Positions 1 through 6,684 of a stretch of 43,887 nucleotides of DNA are shown piece by piece; position 1 is the first letter of the stretch, and each line of letters opens with the position of its first letter. Position numbers and translations under genes: made by a program. The notes under the pieces are model-generated. The model was given only the letters and a program-made list of their open reading frames with translations. It ran no database searches and was not told the DNA's origin. This DNA is from a virus: positions 1 through 43,887 of the IMG/VR virus record IMGVR_UViG_3300042308_000549. One strand, given 5' to 3'.

Positions 1-177
1 CATGACTCCAATACTGTCATCAAGTGCGATTTCATTATCGCTGGTGAAGGTGTCGGAGAACGCCGCTCCATCTTCAAATGCAAAAACAAAAGTGATGCCG
101 ATGACATTTGGGAGGTTCTGACCGACAAGCTAGAGGACTGGTCTGCTGGTGGCATTGCAACAATTGAACTAGAGTAA
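1..177 (+). CDS. 3' end of an unidentified gene (partial)
   Basis: An open frame runs from base 1 to the TAA at 175-177 and gives the last 58 residues of a protein whose start lies outside the window. The visible part is a mixed charged sequence (EGVGERRSIF, DDIWEVLTDKLEDW) ending in ATIELE. It looks like a small alpha/beta domain, but I do not recognise the family. It is followed directly by a copy of the 16-bp palindrome and a promoter, so it is probably the last gene of an upstream plus-strand unit. Confidence 0.6.
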   Translation, partial: HDSNTVIKCDFIIAGEGVGERRSIFKCKNKSDADDIWEVLTDKLEDWSAGGIATIELE

Positions 178-193
178 TTATCGGTTCCGATAA
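178..193. repeat. Palindrome site 1 (TTATCGGTTCCGATAA)
   Basis: Exact copy of the dispersed palindrome with arms TTATCGG/CCGATAA. It starts on the base after the stop codon of the upstream gene and ends 9 bp before a TTGACA -35 box, so it is well placed to control the promoter of the replication operon. Confidence 0.9.
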
Positions 194-202
194 AAAAGAT
201 GC

Positions 203-231
203 TTGACACTGAATACAACATCTAGTAGTTT
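203..231 (+). promoter_or_regulatory. Candidate promoter of the replication operon
   Basis: A perfect TTGACA (203-208) is followed after 17 bp by TAGTTT (226-231), a weak -10 match. Transcription would start near 238 and give a leader of about 155 nt before the ATG at 392. The -35 match is convincing and the -10 is not, so the exact start is uncertain. Confidence 0.5.
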
Positions 232-236
232 CTTTT

Positions 237-388
237 GCGTGTGAGAAATCACGCCTTCGGGGTGAGAGCCGAAGTAAATAGAACGCAGTCTAAATTAACT
301 AAAACATATATGATCCCTTGTGGTGGTTTCACCACTCTCATGCGTCAGTTGCCGCACTGCTTCGCCACTACAAGGGGTCGCCTTTTTC
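237..388 (+). promoter_or_regulatory. Structured 5' leader with attenuator-like hairpin
   Basis: Successive inverted repeats fill the leader: GCGTG/CACGC (237-241, 250-254), CTTCGG/CCGAAG (255-260, 269-274) and GTGGTG/CACCAC (320-325, 330-335). A long pair, 312-326 with 365-379, is 15 bp with two G-U pairs and is followed by CTTTTTC, like an intrinsic terminator just before the start codon at 392. The 320-335 hairpin shares bases with the long stem, so the two can compete, as in attenuation. No known riboswitch class is recognised. Confidence 0.55.
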
Positions 389-391
389 TAA

Positions 392-1303
392 ATGAGCAAA
401 TCAAATCTATTGATTGACGAAACGCCCATCGTCTTTCAGCCAACCTTGGCAAAACTAATCGGGCTACCAGAAGCAATCGTGCTTCAAACTTTAAAGTTTT
501 GGTGTGGTCAAAAACGATCTGGAAAGGTTGTCGATGACGAGCGTTGGATTTTTAACACCCTTGAACAATGGCGCGAATTCTCGTTTCCGTTTTGGTCAAC
601 AAGGACAATCGGTGAGGTATTTCGGACGCTTGAAAGTATGGGTTTGGTTAAGTCAAAGCAGTTCGATTTGCAGTCTGGAAAGGCAATGAAGTATTATACA
701 ATCAGCCAATCTGCACTCACAATTTTGACCTCCGAAAGAGCAGACCATCTGGAAGATTCTTCCACATCCATTTGGAAGATTCTTCCTGACCATCTGGAAG
801 ATTCTTCCCGTTCCGCGCGGGCGCGTCATATTAAACAATATACAGAGAAACAAACAGAGAAACAAAAACCCCTAACCCCTTTGCAAGGGGAAGAGGAAAA
901 CTCGGCAGTGGCCTCGCATTCCTCAACTCAACCTAATCTTTTCCAGACCTCCTCACATGAAGGTCACATCTCAGGTTCAGCTACCGCCGAACTGAAATCT
1001 GCCGATGGCAAAAAAAAGACCCCCCATTGCGCGGCCCCCCCACGAACCAAAAAACTCTATTTGGTCACCCGACCAAATGGAGTAAGCGAACAAGTCTGGG
1101 ATGACTTCATCGCCCTCCGTAAAGCTAAACGCGCTCCGCTATCGCAAACTGCGTTAGCTGGGATTTTGAATGAAGCAGACAAGGCTTTGATGACTTTGGA
1201 AGATGCCTTGACCGAATGCGTCACCCGTGGATGGCAGAGCTTCAAGGCTGAATGGATGAAACCAAAAACAACTACCAAACCAGAACGATTCTCCAACATT
1301 TAA
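392..1303 (+). CDS. Replication initiator / helicase-loader-like protein
   Basis: This 303-residue protein has the layout of phage replication proteins that sit before a replicative helicase. Residues 1-110 look like a winged-helix domain (LIGLPEAIVLQTLKFW, then TRTIGEVFRTLESMGLV and a strand ending KYYTIS). A low-complexity linker covers about 115-215. The C-terminal segment (VSEQVWDDFIALRKAKRAPL ... WQSFKAEWM) resembles the DnaT/DnaD-type C-terminal region common in phage initiators. Role by context: bind the origin and load the helicase encoded at 1561. Its own gene carries three origin-like iterons (745-808), as in lambda O. The ATG at 392 directly follows the terminator-like leader hairpin. 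Initiator versus loader cannot be separated from sequence alone. Confidence 0.75.
   Translation: MSKSNLLIDETPIVFQPTLAKLIGLPEAIVLQTLKFWCGQKRSGKVVDDERWIFNTLEQWREFSFPFWSTRTIGEVFRTLESMGLVKSKQFDLQSGKAMKYYTISQSALTILTSERADHLEDSSTSIWKILPDHLEDSSRSARARHIKQYTEKQTEKQKPLTPLQGEEENSAVASHSSTQPNLFQTSSHEGHISGSATAELKSADGKKKTPHCAAPPRTKKLYLVTRPNGVSEQVWDDFIALRKAKRAPLSQTALAGILNEADKALMTLEDALTECVTRGWQSFKAEWMKPKTTTKPERFSNI
745..868. other. Candidate replication origin: three iterons plus A-rich tract
   Basis: Three 19-bp copies of CCATYTGGAAGATTCTTCC lie at 745-763, 768-786 and 790-808, spaced 23 and 22 bp, about two helical turns. Each contains the dyad GGAAGA-T-TCTTCC. Copy 2 is in a different reading frame from copies 1 and 3, so it reads WKILP where the others read LEDSS. 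The conservation is therefore at DNA level, not protein level. A GC-rich block (810-826) and then an A-rich tract (about 828-868) follow, a suitable unwinding element. The arrangement matches the lambda-type origin inside the initiator gene. Confidence 0.72.
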
Positions 1304-1309
1304 CCTAAC

Positions 1310-1564
1310 ATGAAAACAATAAAACAAGAGATAATAGAAAACTACGGAGAAGAAATTCTCATGATGGATGGATACGATGACTGCATTATCGGAGTAGTAG
1401 AGCAATTCGGAAGACCTCCGATTGTCTGCTACAATCGTGAACTGGTCATTCGCAAGTTAATGGACGAAGGAATGAGTGAAGAAGAGTCCATTGAGTTTTT
1501 TGAATACAACCAGATTGGTGCTTGGGTTGGCGATTACACTCCTTGCTTCATTACGCTTCTATGA
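1310..1564 (+). CDS. Small conserved phage protein of unknown function
   Basis: 84 residues, acidic, with the pattern MMDGYDDCIIGVVEQFG near the N-terminus, then EGMSEEESIEFFEYN and IGAWVGDYTP. This type of small protein is common beside phage replication genes, but no function is known to me. No signal peptide or membrane segment is seen. It starts 6 nt after the initiator stop, behind an A/C-rich leader (AACCTAAC), and overlaps the DnaB start by ATGA, so the two are probably translationally coupled. Confidence 0.8.
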   Translation: MKTIKQEIIENYGEEILMMDGYDDCIIGVVEQFGRPPIVCYNRELVIRKLMDEGMSEEESIEFFEYNQIGAWVGDYTPCFITLL

Positions 1565-2793
1565 AAAAAGTCCCAATAGCACACAAGAGCGAAGCGGCAG
1601 CATTGTCGCTGATAGCAACAGACCGAAATATCCTTTCCCAACAAACATGGGATGCCGATTATTTCGCGCTACCTGCCCACAGAATCGTTTTTAATGCTCT
1701 CCAAGGGGTTCACCAGCGGACAGGCACTTGCTGTCAATTCTCGGCGATTGCTGAACTAGAATCCACGGGTCAGCTAGAATCGGCTGGTGGTGAGAACGAA
1801 GTCCATGACATCCTAGCTACGATGAAGATCGCATCTGGTAAGGTCTGCCAAGACATGGCTGATGACTACCGAAAGAATCTTCACAAGATGAAAGGCTACC
1901 GAGATGCCATCTCTATCATTGAGAAAACAGAGCATGACCTTCGCGGGGGAAGGGCTGACCTACGCTCGTTATCGGAAACGATAATGAAGTGTGCTGAAGA
2001 TCGGACAACAAAAGTGAAACCAGTCAAAGACCTGATCATCGAGATCATTGATGAGATGGAAGGCAAAGCGGTAAACGAATGCTTCACCACTGGAATGATA
2101 AAAGTAGATCGTGCGCTCAAGGGTGGGATGCACAAAGGAGAAATGATGACAGTAGCTTCTGAAACAGGAGGAGGTAAATCCATCTACCTAGTCCAAGCGG
2201 CCCTAGCAAATCTACTAGATGGGAAGCCAGTCTTATTCTTTTCCCTAGAGATGAAGGCTAAAGACATCCTAACCCGCATGGCTTGTAACATGGCAGGCTA
2301 CCCGATCCGCGAACCAGAGGATTACAAGAATGCAAACCAACACGAACTAGCCAAAATCAGTGGCGCATTGTTGAAATTACACCAGTTACCCATCGAAATC
2401 GTGGATGGAGTGTCCGAAATCACCGAGATTGAGGCCCATATCGCCCGATACACAGGGGAAAAACGGGCAGATGTGATTGTGGTAGATTACCTGCAAATCA
2501 TCTCTTTTGATGGTTCAGACAGCCGAGAAGGGCAGATTTCCGAGATAGCAAGGCGGTTAAAGGTATCTGCACTCAAGAATAATTCGATTATGCTGACAGC
2601 TTCCCAATTAAACGACGAGGGAAGACTGCGCGAATCACGGGCAATCGGGATGCACTCTGACCAAGTAGTGTATGTCGAACACTTCAAGACCAAGAGTATG
2701 TTAACAATCAAGAAGAACCGCCGTGGCGCGAGGAACTACACAACGGAAATCATCATGCGTGGTGACATTTCCAAACTAGAGGAGGTATACTGA
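1561..2793 (+). CDS. dnaB: Replicative DNA helicase, DnaB family
   Basis: The product is a 410-residue DnaB-type hexameric helicase that unwinds the replication fork. The N-terminal helical domain (about 1-150; EAAALSLIATDRNILSQ, HRIVFNAL) is the primase- or loader-contacting part. The RecA-like domain shows a Walker A (SETGGGKS, about residue 200), Walker B with the DnaB signature (VIVVDYLQII, about 305) and the SQLN motif. Length is slightly short for the family but complete. The start at 1561 is chosen because it overlaps the previous stop (ATGA) and begins MKKVPIAHKSEAAAL, as expected for DnaB; an in-frame ATG at 1522 would lie inside the previous gene. A palindrome site lies inside the gene at 1969. 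Confidence 0.93.
   Translation: MKKVPIAHKSEAAALSLIATDRNILSQQTWDADYFALPAHRIVFNALQGVHQRTGTCCQFSAIAELESTGQLESAGGENEVHDILATMKIASGKVCQDMADDYRKNLHKMKGYRDAISIIEKTEHDLRGGRADLRSLSETIMKCAEDRTTKVKPVKDLIIEIIDEMEGKAVNECFTTGMIKVDRALKGGMHKGEMMTVASETGGGKSIYLVQAALANLLDGKPVLFFSLEMKAKDILTRMACNMAGYPIREPEDYKNANQHELAKISGALLKLHQLPIEIVDGVSEITEIEAHIARYTGEKRADVIVVDYLQIISFDGSDSREGQISEIARRLKVSALKNNSIMLTASQLNDEGRLRESRAIGMHSDQVVYVEHFKTKSMLTIKKNRRGARNYTTEIIMRGDISKLEEVY
1969..1984. repeat. Palindrome site 2 (TTATCGGAAACGATAA)
   Basis: Exact match to TTATCG-N4-CGATAA inside the DnaB gene, in the linker between the N-terminal domain and the ATPase domain. Confidence 0.9.
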
Positions 2794-2987
2794 TGACAAC
2801 TGACCAAGCATTCGCAAAATCATCTAGGCTCATGGACGCTGCTCTGACGATCTGGGAGTCTTTTGACAAAGAAAGGTATTCTATCGCAGATAATTATTGG
2901 AATGAAGGAATGAAAATATACCATGAATACTTCTCTGAAACAAAAGTATTGACAGAACTACAAGATGTAGATAGCTTGCTGCCATGA
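2793..2987 (+). CDS. Small hypothetical protein
   Basis: 64 residues, probably helical (AKSSRLMDAALTIWESF, NYWNEGMKIYHEYF). No family is recognised and no membrane segment is present. Its ATG overlaps the DnaB stop (TGATG) and its TGA overlaps the next start (ATGA), so it is a genuine member of the replication operon. Confidence 0.7.
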   Translation: MTTDQAFAKSSRLMDAALTIWESFDKERYSIADNYWNEGMKIYHEYFSETKVLTELQDVDSLLP

Positions 2988-3196
2988 GTGACACACCAGA
3001 AACCGACAAGAATACTTGGTCTGATTCATCTGAAGGAATATTTACTGAGGTTGTATCTTCAGATTTCGCTAGGAAACTGGAACGTGAGCGCGACGAGGCA
3101 AGGAATGAGCTTAAGCAATGGCATACACTGCGATTGTATGGGGCTGAACCAGAATACATCCACGAATACATTAGGATGCTTCGCTATAATTGCTAA
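2984..3196 (+). CDS. Small phage protein with ARKLERE motif, unknown function
   Basis: 70 residues. It begins MSDTPETDKN and contains FARKLERERDEARNELKQW, a charged helix likely to form a coiled coil. Short proteins with this MSDTP...FARKLERE layout are frequent in phages and of unknown function. It is coupled to the previous gene by ATGA and ends 1 nt before the nuclease gene. Confidence 0.75.
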   Translation: MSDTPETDKNTWSDSSEGIFTEVVSSDFARKLERERDEARNELKQWHTLRLYGAEPEYIHEYIRMLRYNC

Positions 3197-3197
3197 T

Positions 3198-3527
3198 ATG
3201 ATCAACTCAAGAGCTAAAGGGGCTAGAGCAGAACGCCAGTGGCGAGATGAACTCCGCGCCCAAGGATTCAATGCTAAACGAGGACAGCAATTCGCGGGTG
3301 GTCAAGACTCACCGGATGTAGTCTGCGAAGAACTGAAAGGTAAACTCCACTTTGAGGTGAAGCACGTTCAGAACTTAAATTTAGATAAGGCTTGTGAGCA
3401 GGCCGAGCGGGATGCTAAAGGCATTGCTTGGGCGGTGGCTTCAAAGAAGAATAATAAACCTTGGAAAGTCACGATGTCATCAGAAACATTTTTTAAACTT
3501 CTCAGAGATGGGATGGAATCATTATGA
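3198..3527 (+). CDS. Holliday-junction-resolvase-like endonuclease (PD-(D/E)XK fold)
   Basis: 109 residues. The pattern matches Hjc/VRR-NUC-like resolvases: an N-terminal basic helix (SRAKGARAERQWRDELRAQGF), then DSPDVV giving the catalytic Asp, then LHFEVKHV giving the E-x-K pair, and a helix with a conserved basic patch. Such enzymes cut four-way junctions or branched DNA before packaging. The start at 3198 (MINSRAKG) is preferred over an upstream in-frame ATG at 2988, because the extra N-terminus would be read out of frame through the previous gene. The gene overlaps the following small basic protein by ATGA. Confidence 0.75.
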   Translation: MINSRAKGARAERQWRDELRAQGFNAKRGQQFAGGQDSPDVVCEELKGKLHFEVKHVQNLNLDKACEQAERDAKGIAWAVASKKNNKPWKVTMSSETFFKLLRDGMESL

Positions 3528-3709
3528 AAAAACCAACAACAAAAGCAGGTAAGGCCGCGAAAGTGGCAAAAACAATGGGTGAATACAAGCGTGGAACTCT
3601 CAAGGCTGGAGTTAACCCTAAAGGCCCGAAGAAAGCACCTATGGCTAAGAGCCGTAAACAAGCAGTGGCAATTGCAATGAGCCAAGCAGGAATGAAAAAG
3701 AAAAAGTAA
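3524..3709 (+). CDS. Lysine-rich small protein, DUF6496-like
   Basis: 61 residues, very basic (KKPTTKAGKAAKVAKTMGEY, SRKQAVAIAMSQAGMKKKK). The QAVAIAMSQAG segment resembles the AVAIGLSEA motif of DUF6496 phage proteins. The charge suggests nucleic-acid contact or a virion-packaged basic peptide, but function is unknown. It is the first of three consecutive small basic genes and overlaps the resolvase gene by 4 nt. Confidence 0.72.
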   Translation: MKKPTTKAGKAAKVAKTMGEYKRGTLKAGVNPKGPKKAPMAKSRKQAVAIAMSQAGMKKKK

Positions 3710-3711
3710 TT

Positions 3712-3858
3712 ATGAAAACTGGACTCTACGCTAACATCAACGCAAAGAAAAAACGCATCGCCGCTGGTAGTGGTGAGAAGATGAGGAAGGTTGGAAGCAA
3801 AGGCGCACCGACCGCCAAGGCATTCAAGCAATCAGCTAAGACTGCAAAGAAGAAATAG
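3712..3858 (+). CDS. Small basic protein (48 aa)
   Basis: ATG at 3712, TAG at 3856-3858. The product MKTGLYANINAKKKR...GSKGAPTAKAFKQSAKTAKKK is rich in Lys and Ala. Short proteins with the KTGLYANI and GSKGAPTAKAF segments recur in phage genomes next to DUF6496-like genes. The start is 2 nt after the upstream stop, with no other ORF in the gap. Function unknown; a DNA- or RNA-binding peptide is an inference from charge only. Confidence 0.72.
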   Translation: MKTGLYANINAKKKRIAAGSGEKMRKVGSKGAPTAKAFKQSAKTAKKK

Positions 3859-3895
3859 TGGGTTATACGATAAACTCGCTAAACTTGATATAACT

Positions 3896-4138
3896 ATGGA
3901 AAAGAGATTCACAAAGGTAGTCAAGAACGCCAAGACTGGTAGGACAAAGACTGTGAAGTATGGTCAGGCTGGTAAGGCTAAAGATGGTGGAGATCGCATT
4001 CGCCCCGGAACATCCAAGGGTGACGCCTACTGCGCCCGTTCCGCTAAGATTAAGGGTGACTGGAAGAGTGATCCTAACTCCCCTAACAACCTATCTCGTA
4101 AGAAGTGGCGTTGCCGTGGTAGCAAGTCAATGAAATGA
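3896..4138 (+). CDS. Small basic Cys-containing protein, DUF6321-like
   Basis: 80 residues. After a Lys/Gly-rich N-terminal half (KAKDGGDRIRPGTSKGDAY) comes CARSAKIKGDWKSDPNSP and LSRKKWRCRGSKSMK, which matches the CARS...DPNS...LSRKRWNC layout of DUF6321 proteins. The start at 3896 gives MEKRFTKVVKNAKTGR; a longer in-frame start at 3791 lies inside the previous gene and is rejected. It overlaps the next gene by ATGA. Function unknown. Confidence 0.75.
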   Translation: MEKRFTKVVKNAKTGRTKTVKYGQAGKAKDGGDRIRPGTSKGDAYCARSAKIKGDWKSDPNSPNNLSRKKWRCRGSKSMK

Positions 4139-4302
4139 AGATCAACAAGAAGTTGCACGTAGACAACTTGTCCAATGATGATGGAAGGGTAGGGTGGAAA
4201 TACCCACTTAAATCCAAAGAAATCATCAAAGCCTGTGAGAAGTTCTTTGAAAAACGCGGAATGAAGAAACCTACTTTCATGCCTACTTTTGATAAAAAAT
4301 GA
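4135..4302 (+). CDS. Small basic hypothetical protein (55 aa)
   Basis: ATG at 4135 overlaps the previous TGA, and its TGA (4300-4302) overlaps the next ATG at 4299. The product has the segments VGWKYPLKSKEIIKACEKFF and KKPTFMPTFDKK. No family is recognised. The tight overlaps on both sides are the main evidence that it is real. Confidence 0.65.
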   Translation: MKINKKLHVDNLSNDDGRVGWKYPLKSKEIIKACEKFFEKRGMKKPTFMPTFDKK

Positions 4303-4538
4303 CCTGTCCCGAATGCGGTAAAATAACATCAGTAGTTAATAGTAGGAAGGTTGATAAGACAGTAATGCGGAGGAGAGTTTGTGAGTGTGGATTCAGATTC
4401 ACAACCAACGAAGTCGTTGTTGTATTATCCAACCGGAACTACATAAAGAAAAAGGAAACAGAACCAAATGTTGTCTGGACTGGATCAGTCACAGAAGACA
4501 CTCCAGATTGGGCTAAAAAGATACTAAGCAACCTATGA
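4299..4538 (+). CDS. NrdR-like zinc-ribbon protein
   Basis: 79 residues. Residues 1-40 reproduce the zinc ribbon of NrdR: CPEC, VVNSR, RRRVCECGFRFTT, with Cys pairs at 3/6 and about 28/30. NrdR represses ribonucleotide reductase genes in bacteria, but there the ribbon is followed by an ATP-cone. Here only about 35 unrelated residues follow (ETEPNVVWTGSVTEDTPDW), so nucleotide sensing is absent. It may be a phage regulator or simply a DNA-binding ribbon. It sits in the operon before a glycosyltransferase, with 4-nt overlaps. Confidence 0.7.
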   Translation: MTCPECGKITSVVNSRKVDKTVMRRRVCECGFRFTTNEVVVVLSNRNYIKKKETEPNVVWTGSVTEDTPDWAKKILSNL

Positions 4539-5662
4539 GTATCGGAAACGATAAATTCAGATTCCATTGCCTTGGGCTTCCACATACAGTTAGTTCCAAG
4601 GAATTCAACGCCTGCGCTTACACCCAGAAGGTAGTTAAGTTCGGGAAGATGATGACCGAGCGCGGCCATGAAGTAATCCACTACGGGCATGAGGATAGTC
4701 AACTCCCATGCACGGAACACGTCACAGTATTAACCAACGACGACTTCAAGAAGAGCTATGGTTCCCATGACTGGAGGAAGACATTCTTTAAATTCAACAC
4801 GAATGACCATGCCTACCAGACGTTCTACAAGAATGCTATCGAAGAAGTAGGTAAGAGGAAACTCAAGCATGACTTCATCCTACCCTTCTGGGGTAGCGGA
4901 GTAAGACCGATCTGTGACGCACATCCAGACCTAATCACAGTCGAGCCGGGGATTGGATATGCTGGTGGACACTGGGCAAGGTGGAAGGTATTTGAATCCT
5001 ACGCAATCTACCATGCTTATTGCGGAATGCAGGCAGTAGGGAATTGCCGCCAAGATAACTATGAGGTAGTCATCCCAAACTACTTCGATAAAGAAGACTT
5101 CGACTTCTGTGATAAGAAAGAAGATTACTTCCTCTATCTTGGTAGGGTTTACTCTGGAAAAGGTGTAGATATCGCCATAGATGCCACTAAACGGGCAGGG
5201 GTTAAACTGGTCATCGCAGGCCAAAAAGAGGAAGGTTACAAATTACCAGACCATGTAGAGTATGTAGGATACGCTGACGTCCCTACTAGGAAGAGGCTCA
5301 TGTCGAAAGCTAAAGCATCCTTTGTTCCTAGCCAGTATGTAGAACCATTCGGGGGTGTCCAAGTAGAGAACCTACTATCTGGGACTCCAACGATTACCTC
5401 TGACTGGGGTAGCTTCACCGAGAACAACCTGCATGGGATAACAGGATTCCGCTGCCGCACGATGGGGGATTACGTAGAAGCCATTAACAGCATTGAGAGT
5501 ATCGAACCCTACGATTGCTGGGCGTTCGGTAATAACTTCATCCTAGAGAATGTAGCACCAATGTATGAAAAGTATTTCGCGGATGTAATGGATGTCTACA
5601 CCGGAGAAGGGTGGTATTCCAAATCAAACGGACTCCTAGCAAACTACAAAAAATACCTATGA
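4535..5662 (+). CDS. Glycosyltransferase, GT4-like (GT-B fold)
   Basis: 375 residues. The C-terminal half has the GT4 hallmarks: YLGRVYSGKGVDIAI (about 200), LVIAGQKEEG, then EPFGGVQVE (about 270), which is the E-x7-E sugar-nucleotide motif, followed by LLSGTPTITSDWGSF. The N-terminal half is the acceptor domain, with an HYGHE segment. Phage glycosyltransferases modify phage DNA, virion proteins or host surface glycans; the substrate here is not visible. The first codons coincide with a palindrome copy (4539-4554), which therefore encodes SIGNDK. It overlaps both neighbours by ATGA. Confidence 0.85.
   Translation: MSIGNDKFRFHCLGLPHTVSSKEFNACAYTQKVVKFGKMMTERGHEVIHYGHEDSQLPCTEHVTVLTNDDFKKSYGSHDWRKTFFKFNTNDHAYQTFYKNAIEEVGKRKLKHDFILPFWGSGVRPICDAHPDLITVEPGIGYAGGHWARWKVFESYAIYHAYCGMQAVGNCRQDNYEVVIPNYFDKEDFDFCDKKEDYFLYLGRVYSGKGVDIAIDATKRAGVKLVIAGQKEEGYKLPDHVEYVGYADVPTRKRLMSKAKASFVPSQYVEPFGGVQVENLLSGTPTITSDWGSFTENNLHGITGFRCRTMGDYVEAINSIESIEPYDCWAFGNNFILENVAPMYEKYFADVMDVYTGEGWYSKSNGLLANYKKYL
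4539..4554. repeat. Palindrome site 3 (GTATCGGAAACGATAA)
   Basis: One mismatch at the first base. It begins 4 nt after the A of the glycosyltransferase ATG (4535), so the palindrome occupies codons 2-7. Confidence 0.85.
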
Positions 5663-5985
5663 AAACAACACTAATACTACTAACCATGTCATTGTGCGCT
5701 TGCTCTTCAATGCACAAGGAAACCTACACAGAAACCCGCGAGTTTAACTATCCTAAAGGGACAACTCCTCACCTAAAGGAGATGTATATGCACAAACCGC
5801 CAGTAACTGAGCCGCAGGTCAGACAAGCAGAACCTGTGATCCACCAAGAATTCAACCACAATCCCGACCCAGTAGACTTCGATTATGTAGGTGATATGCC
5901 AGAGAAGACGCTAGAGGAGGTAAATAATGAAAACAATCTCCTATACGCAATGATGCTAAACAAAATGCTAAAAGGGAATCAATGA
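5659..5985 (+). CDS. Small predicted lipoprotein
   Basis: 108 residues with a short signal peptide and lipobox: MKTTLILLTMSLCACSS, cleavage before a Cys at position 13 or 15. The mature part is polar and Pro-rich (PKGTTPHLKEM, HKPPVTEPQVRQAEPV), as expected for a periplasm-spanning or outer-membrane lipoprotein. A role in lysis (spanin) or superinfection exclusion is possible, but its place among early genes gives no proof. The start at 5659 overlaps the glycosyltransferase stop; an in-frame ATG at 5611 would disrupt the signal peptide. Confidence 0.7.
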   Translation: MKTTLILLTMSLCACSSMHKETYTETREFNYPKGTTPHLKEMYMHKPPVTEPQVRQAEPVIHQEFNHNPDPVDFDYVGDMPEKTLEEVNNENNLLYAMMLNKMLKGNQ

Positions 5986-6488
5986 GTTGGGATGAATACG
6001 CTATGAGCATCGCCGAGGCGGTAGCTAAGAAGAGTAAAGACCCGTGGCAAAAAGTCGGCGCGGTGATCCTAAGAGAAGACAACTCCATAGCATCAGTAGG
6101 ATTCAACGGATTCCCTCAAGGCCAAGAAGAAGACTGGTCAGATAGAGAAGAGAGAAGGAAGTATGTCATCCACGCAGAACAGAACGCACTGAGGTATACC
6201 AACCCCGGCGAGGGAAAGACACTAGTATCCACCCTACTACCCTGTAGGGACTGCCTAAAGACCATAGCCGCCTATAAGATAAAGAGAGTCCTCTACAAAG
6301 ACATCTACAAGTCCGACCCAATAGCCCTAGAGATAGCAGAAAAAATGGGAGTCACAGTAATCAAATTTGAACCAGAACCCATATCAGCCTACTGGGATCA
6401 CAACACAAAACCATCCATGTTCATCGTAAAGCGCGGAGGTAAAGAAATCCACCGAGGAACATTCTCACAAGGAAGGAAGCTACTATGA
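5982..6488 (+). CDS. dCMP/CMP deaminase family enzyme
   Basis: 168 residues. The zinc-binding deaminase signature is complete: HAEQNAL (His and catalytic Glu) and PCRDC (two Cys ligands), with VGAVILRED and GFNGFPQG typical of deoxycytidylate deaminase. It would convert dCMP to dUMP for dTTP synthesis during phage replication. The C-terminal 40 residues (PEPISAYWDHNTKPSMFIV) go beyond the minimal fold. It overlaps both neighbours by 4 nt in the early operon. Substrate choice between dCMP and related cytidines is inferred. Confidence 0.9.
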   Translation: MSWDEYAMSIAEAVAKKSKDPWQKVGAVILREDNSIASVGFNGFPQGQEEDWSDREERRKYVIHAEQNALRYTNPGEGKTLVSTLLPCRDCLKTIAAYKIKRVLYKDIYKSDPIALEIAEKMGVTVIKFEPEPISAYWDHNTKPSMFIVKRGGKEIHRGTFSQGRKLL

Positions 6489-6568
6489 ACGACCAACTCC
6501 TAGCCATAGCACTAGCATGGGCAGTAGTCACAGCTTGCTTCGTTCTACACAACATCAATAGAGACTAA
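6485..6568 (+). CDS. Tiny hydrophobic peptide (27 aa)
   Basis: The ATG at 6485 overlaps the deaminase stop and TAA lies at 6566-6568. The peptide MNDQLLAIALAWAVVTACFV is one membrane helix with a short polar tail (LHNINRD). Coupling by ATGA supports translation, but such short frames can be chance. It ends the early operon. Confidence 0.5.
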   Translation: MNDQLLAIALAWAVVTACFVLHNINRD

Positions 6569-6581
6569 TTTGAGAGCAATA

Positions 6582-6661
6582 ATGTGGTATTGTGGCGGCT
6601 GGTCTTTAAGGGGCCAACTGGTCAGCAAGTGAACCATTCCCGTAACCACATAAAACGGGAA
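6582..6661 (+). promoter_or_regulatory. Possible pseudoknot leader
   Basis: The hairpin TTCCCGT/ACGGGAA (6637-6643, 6655-6661) has an 11-nt loop containing ACCACAT (6645-6651), which is exactly complementary to ATGTGGT at 6582-6588. This allows an H-type pseudoknot in the RNA. A 6-bp direct repeat CTGGTC lies between. The element is followed by a palindrome site and the start codon at 6685. It does not fold as a tRNA. Confidence 0.45.
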
Positions 6662-6667
6662 CTCTCA

Positions 6668-6683
6668 TTATCGGTAACGATAA
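6668..6683. repeat. Palindrome site 4 (TTATCGGTAACGATAA)
   Basis: Exact copy ending 1 nt before the ATG at 6685, occupying the position where a ribosome binding site would be. Confidence 0.9.
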
Positions 6684-6684
6684 C

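Noticed and set aside
235-417. Plus-strand 60-aa ORF before the initiator
   Set aside because: It lies across the hairpin-filled leader and overlaps the initiator start in another frame.
6582-6661. Possible tRNA
   Set aside because: No cloverleaf with T- and D-arm consensus could be drawn; the pairings fit a pseudoknot better.
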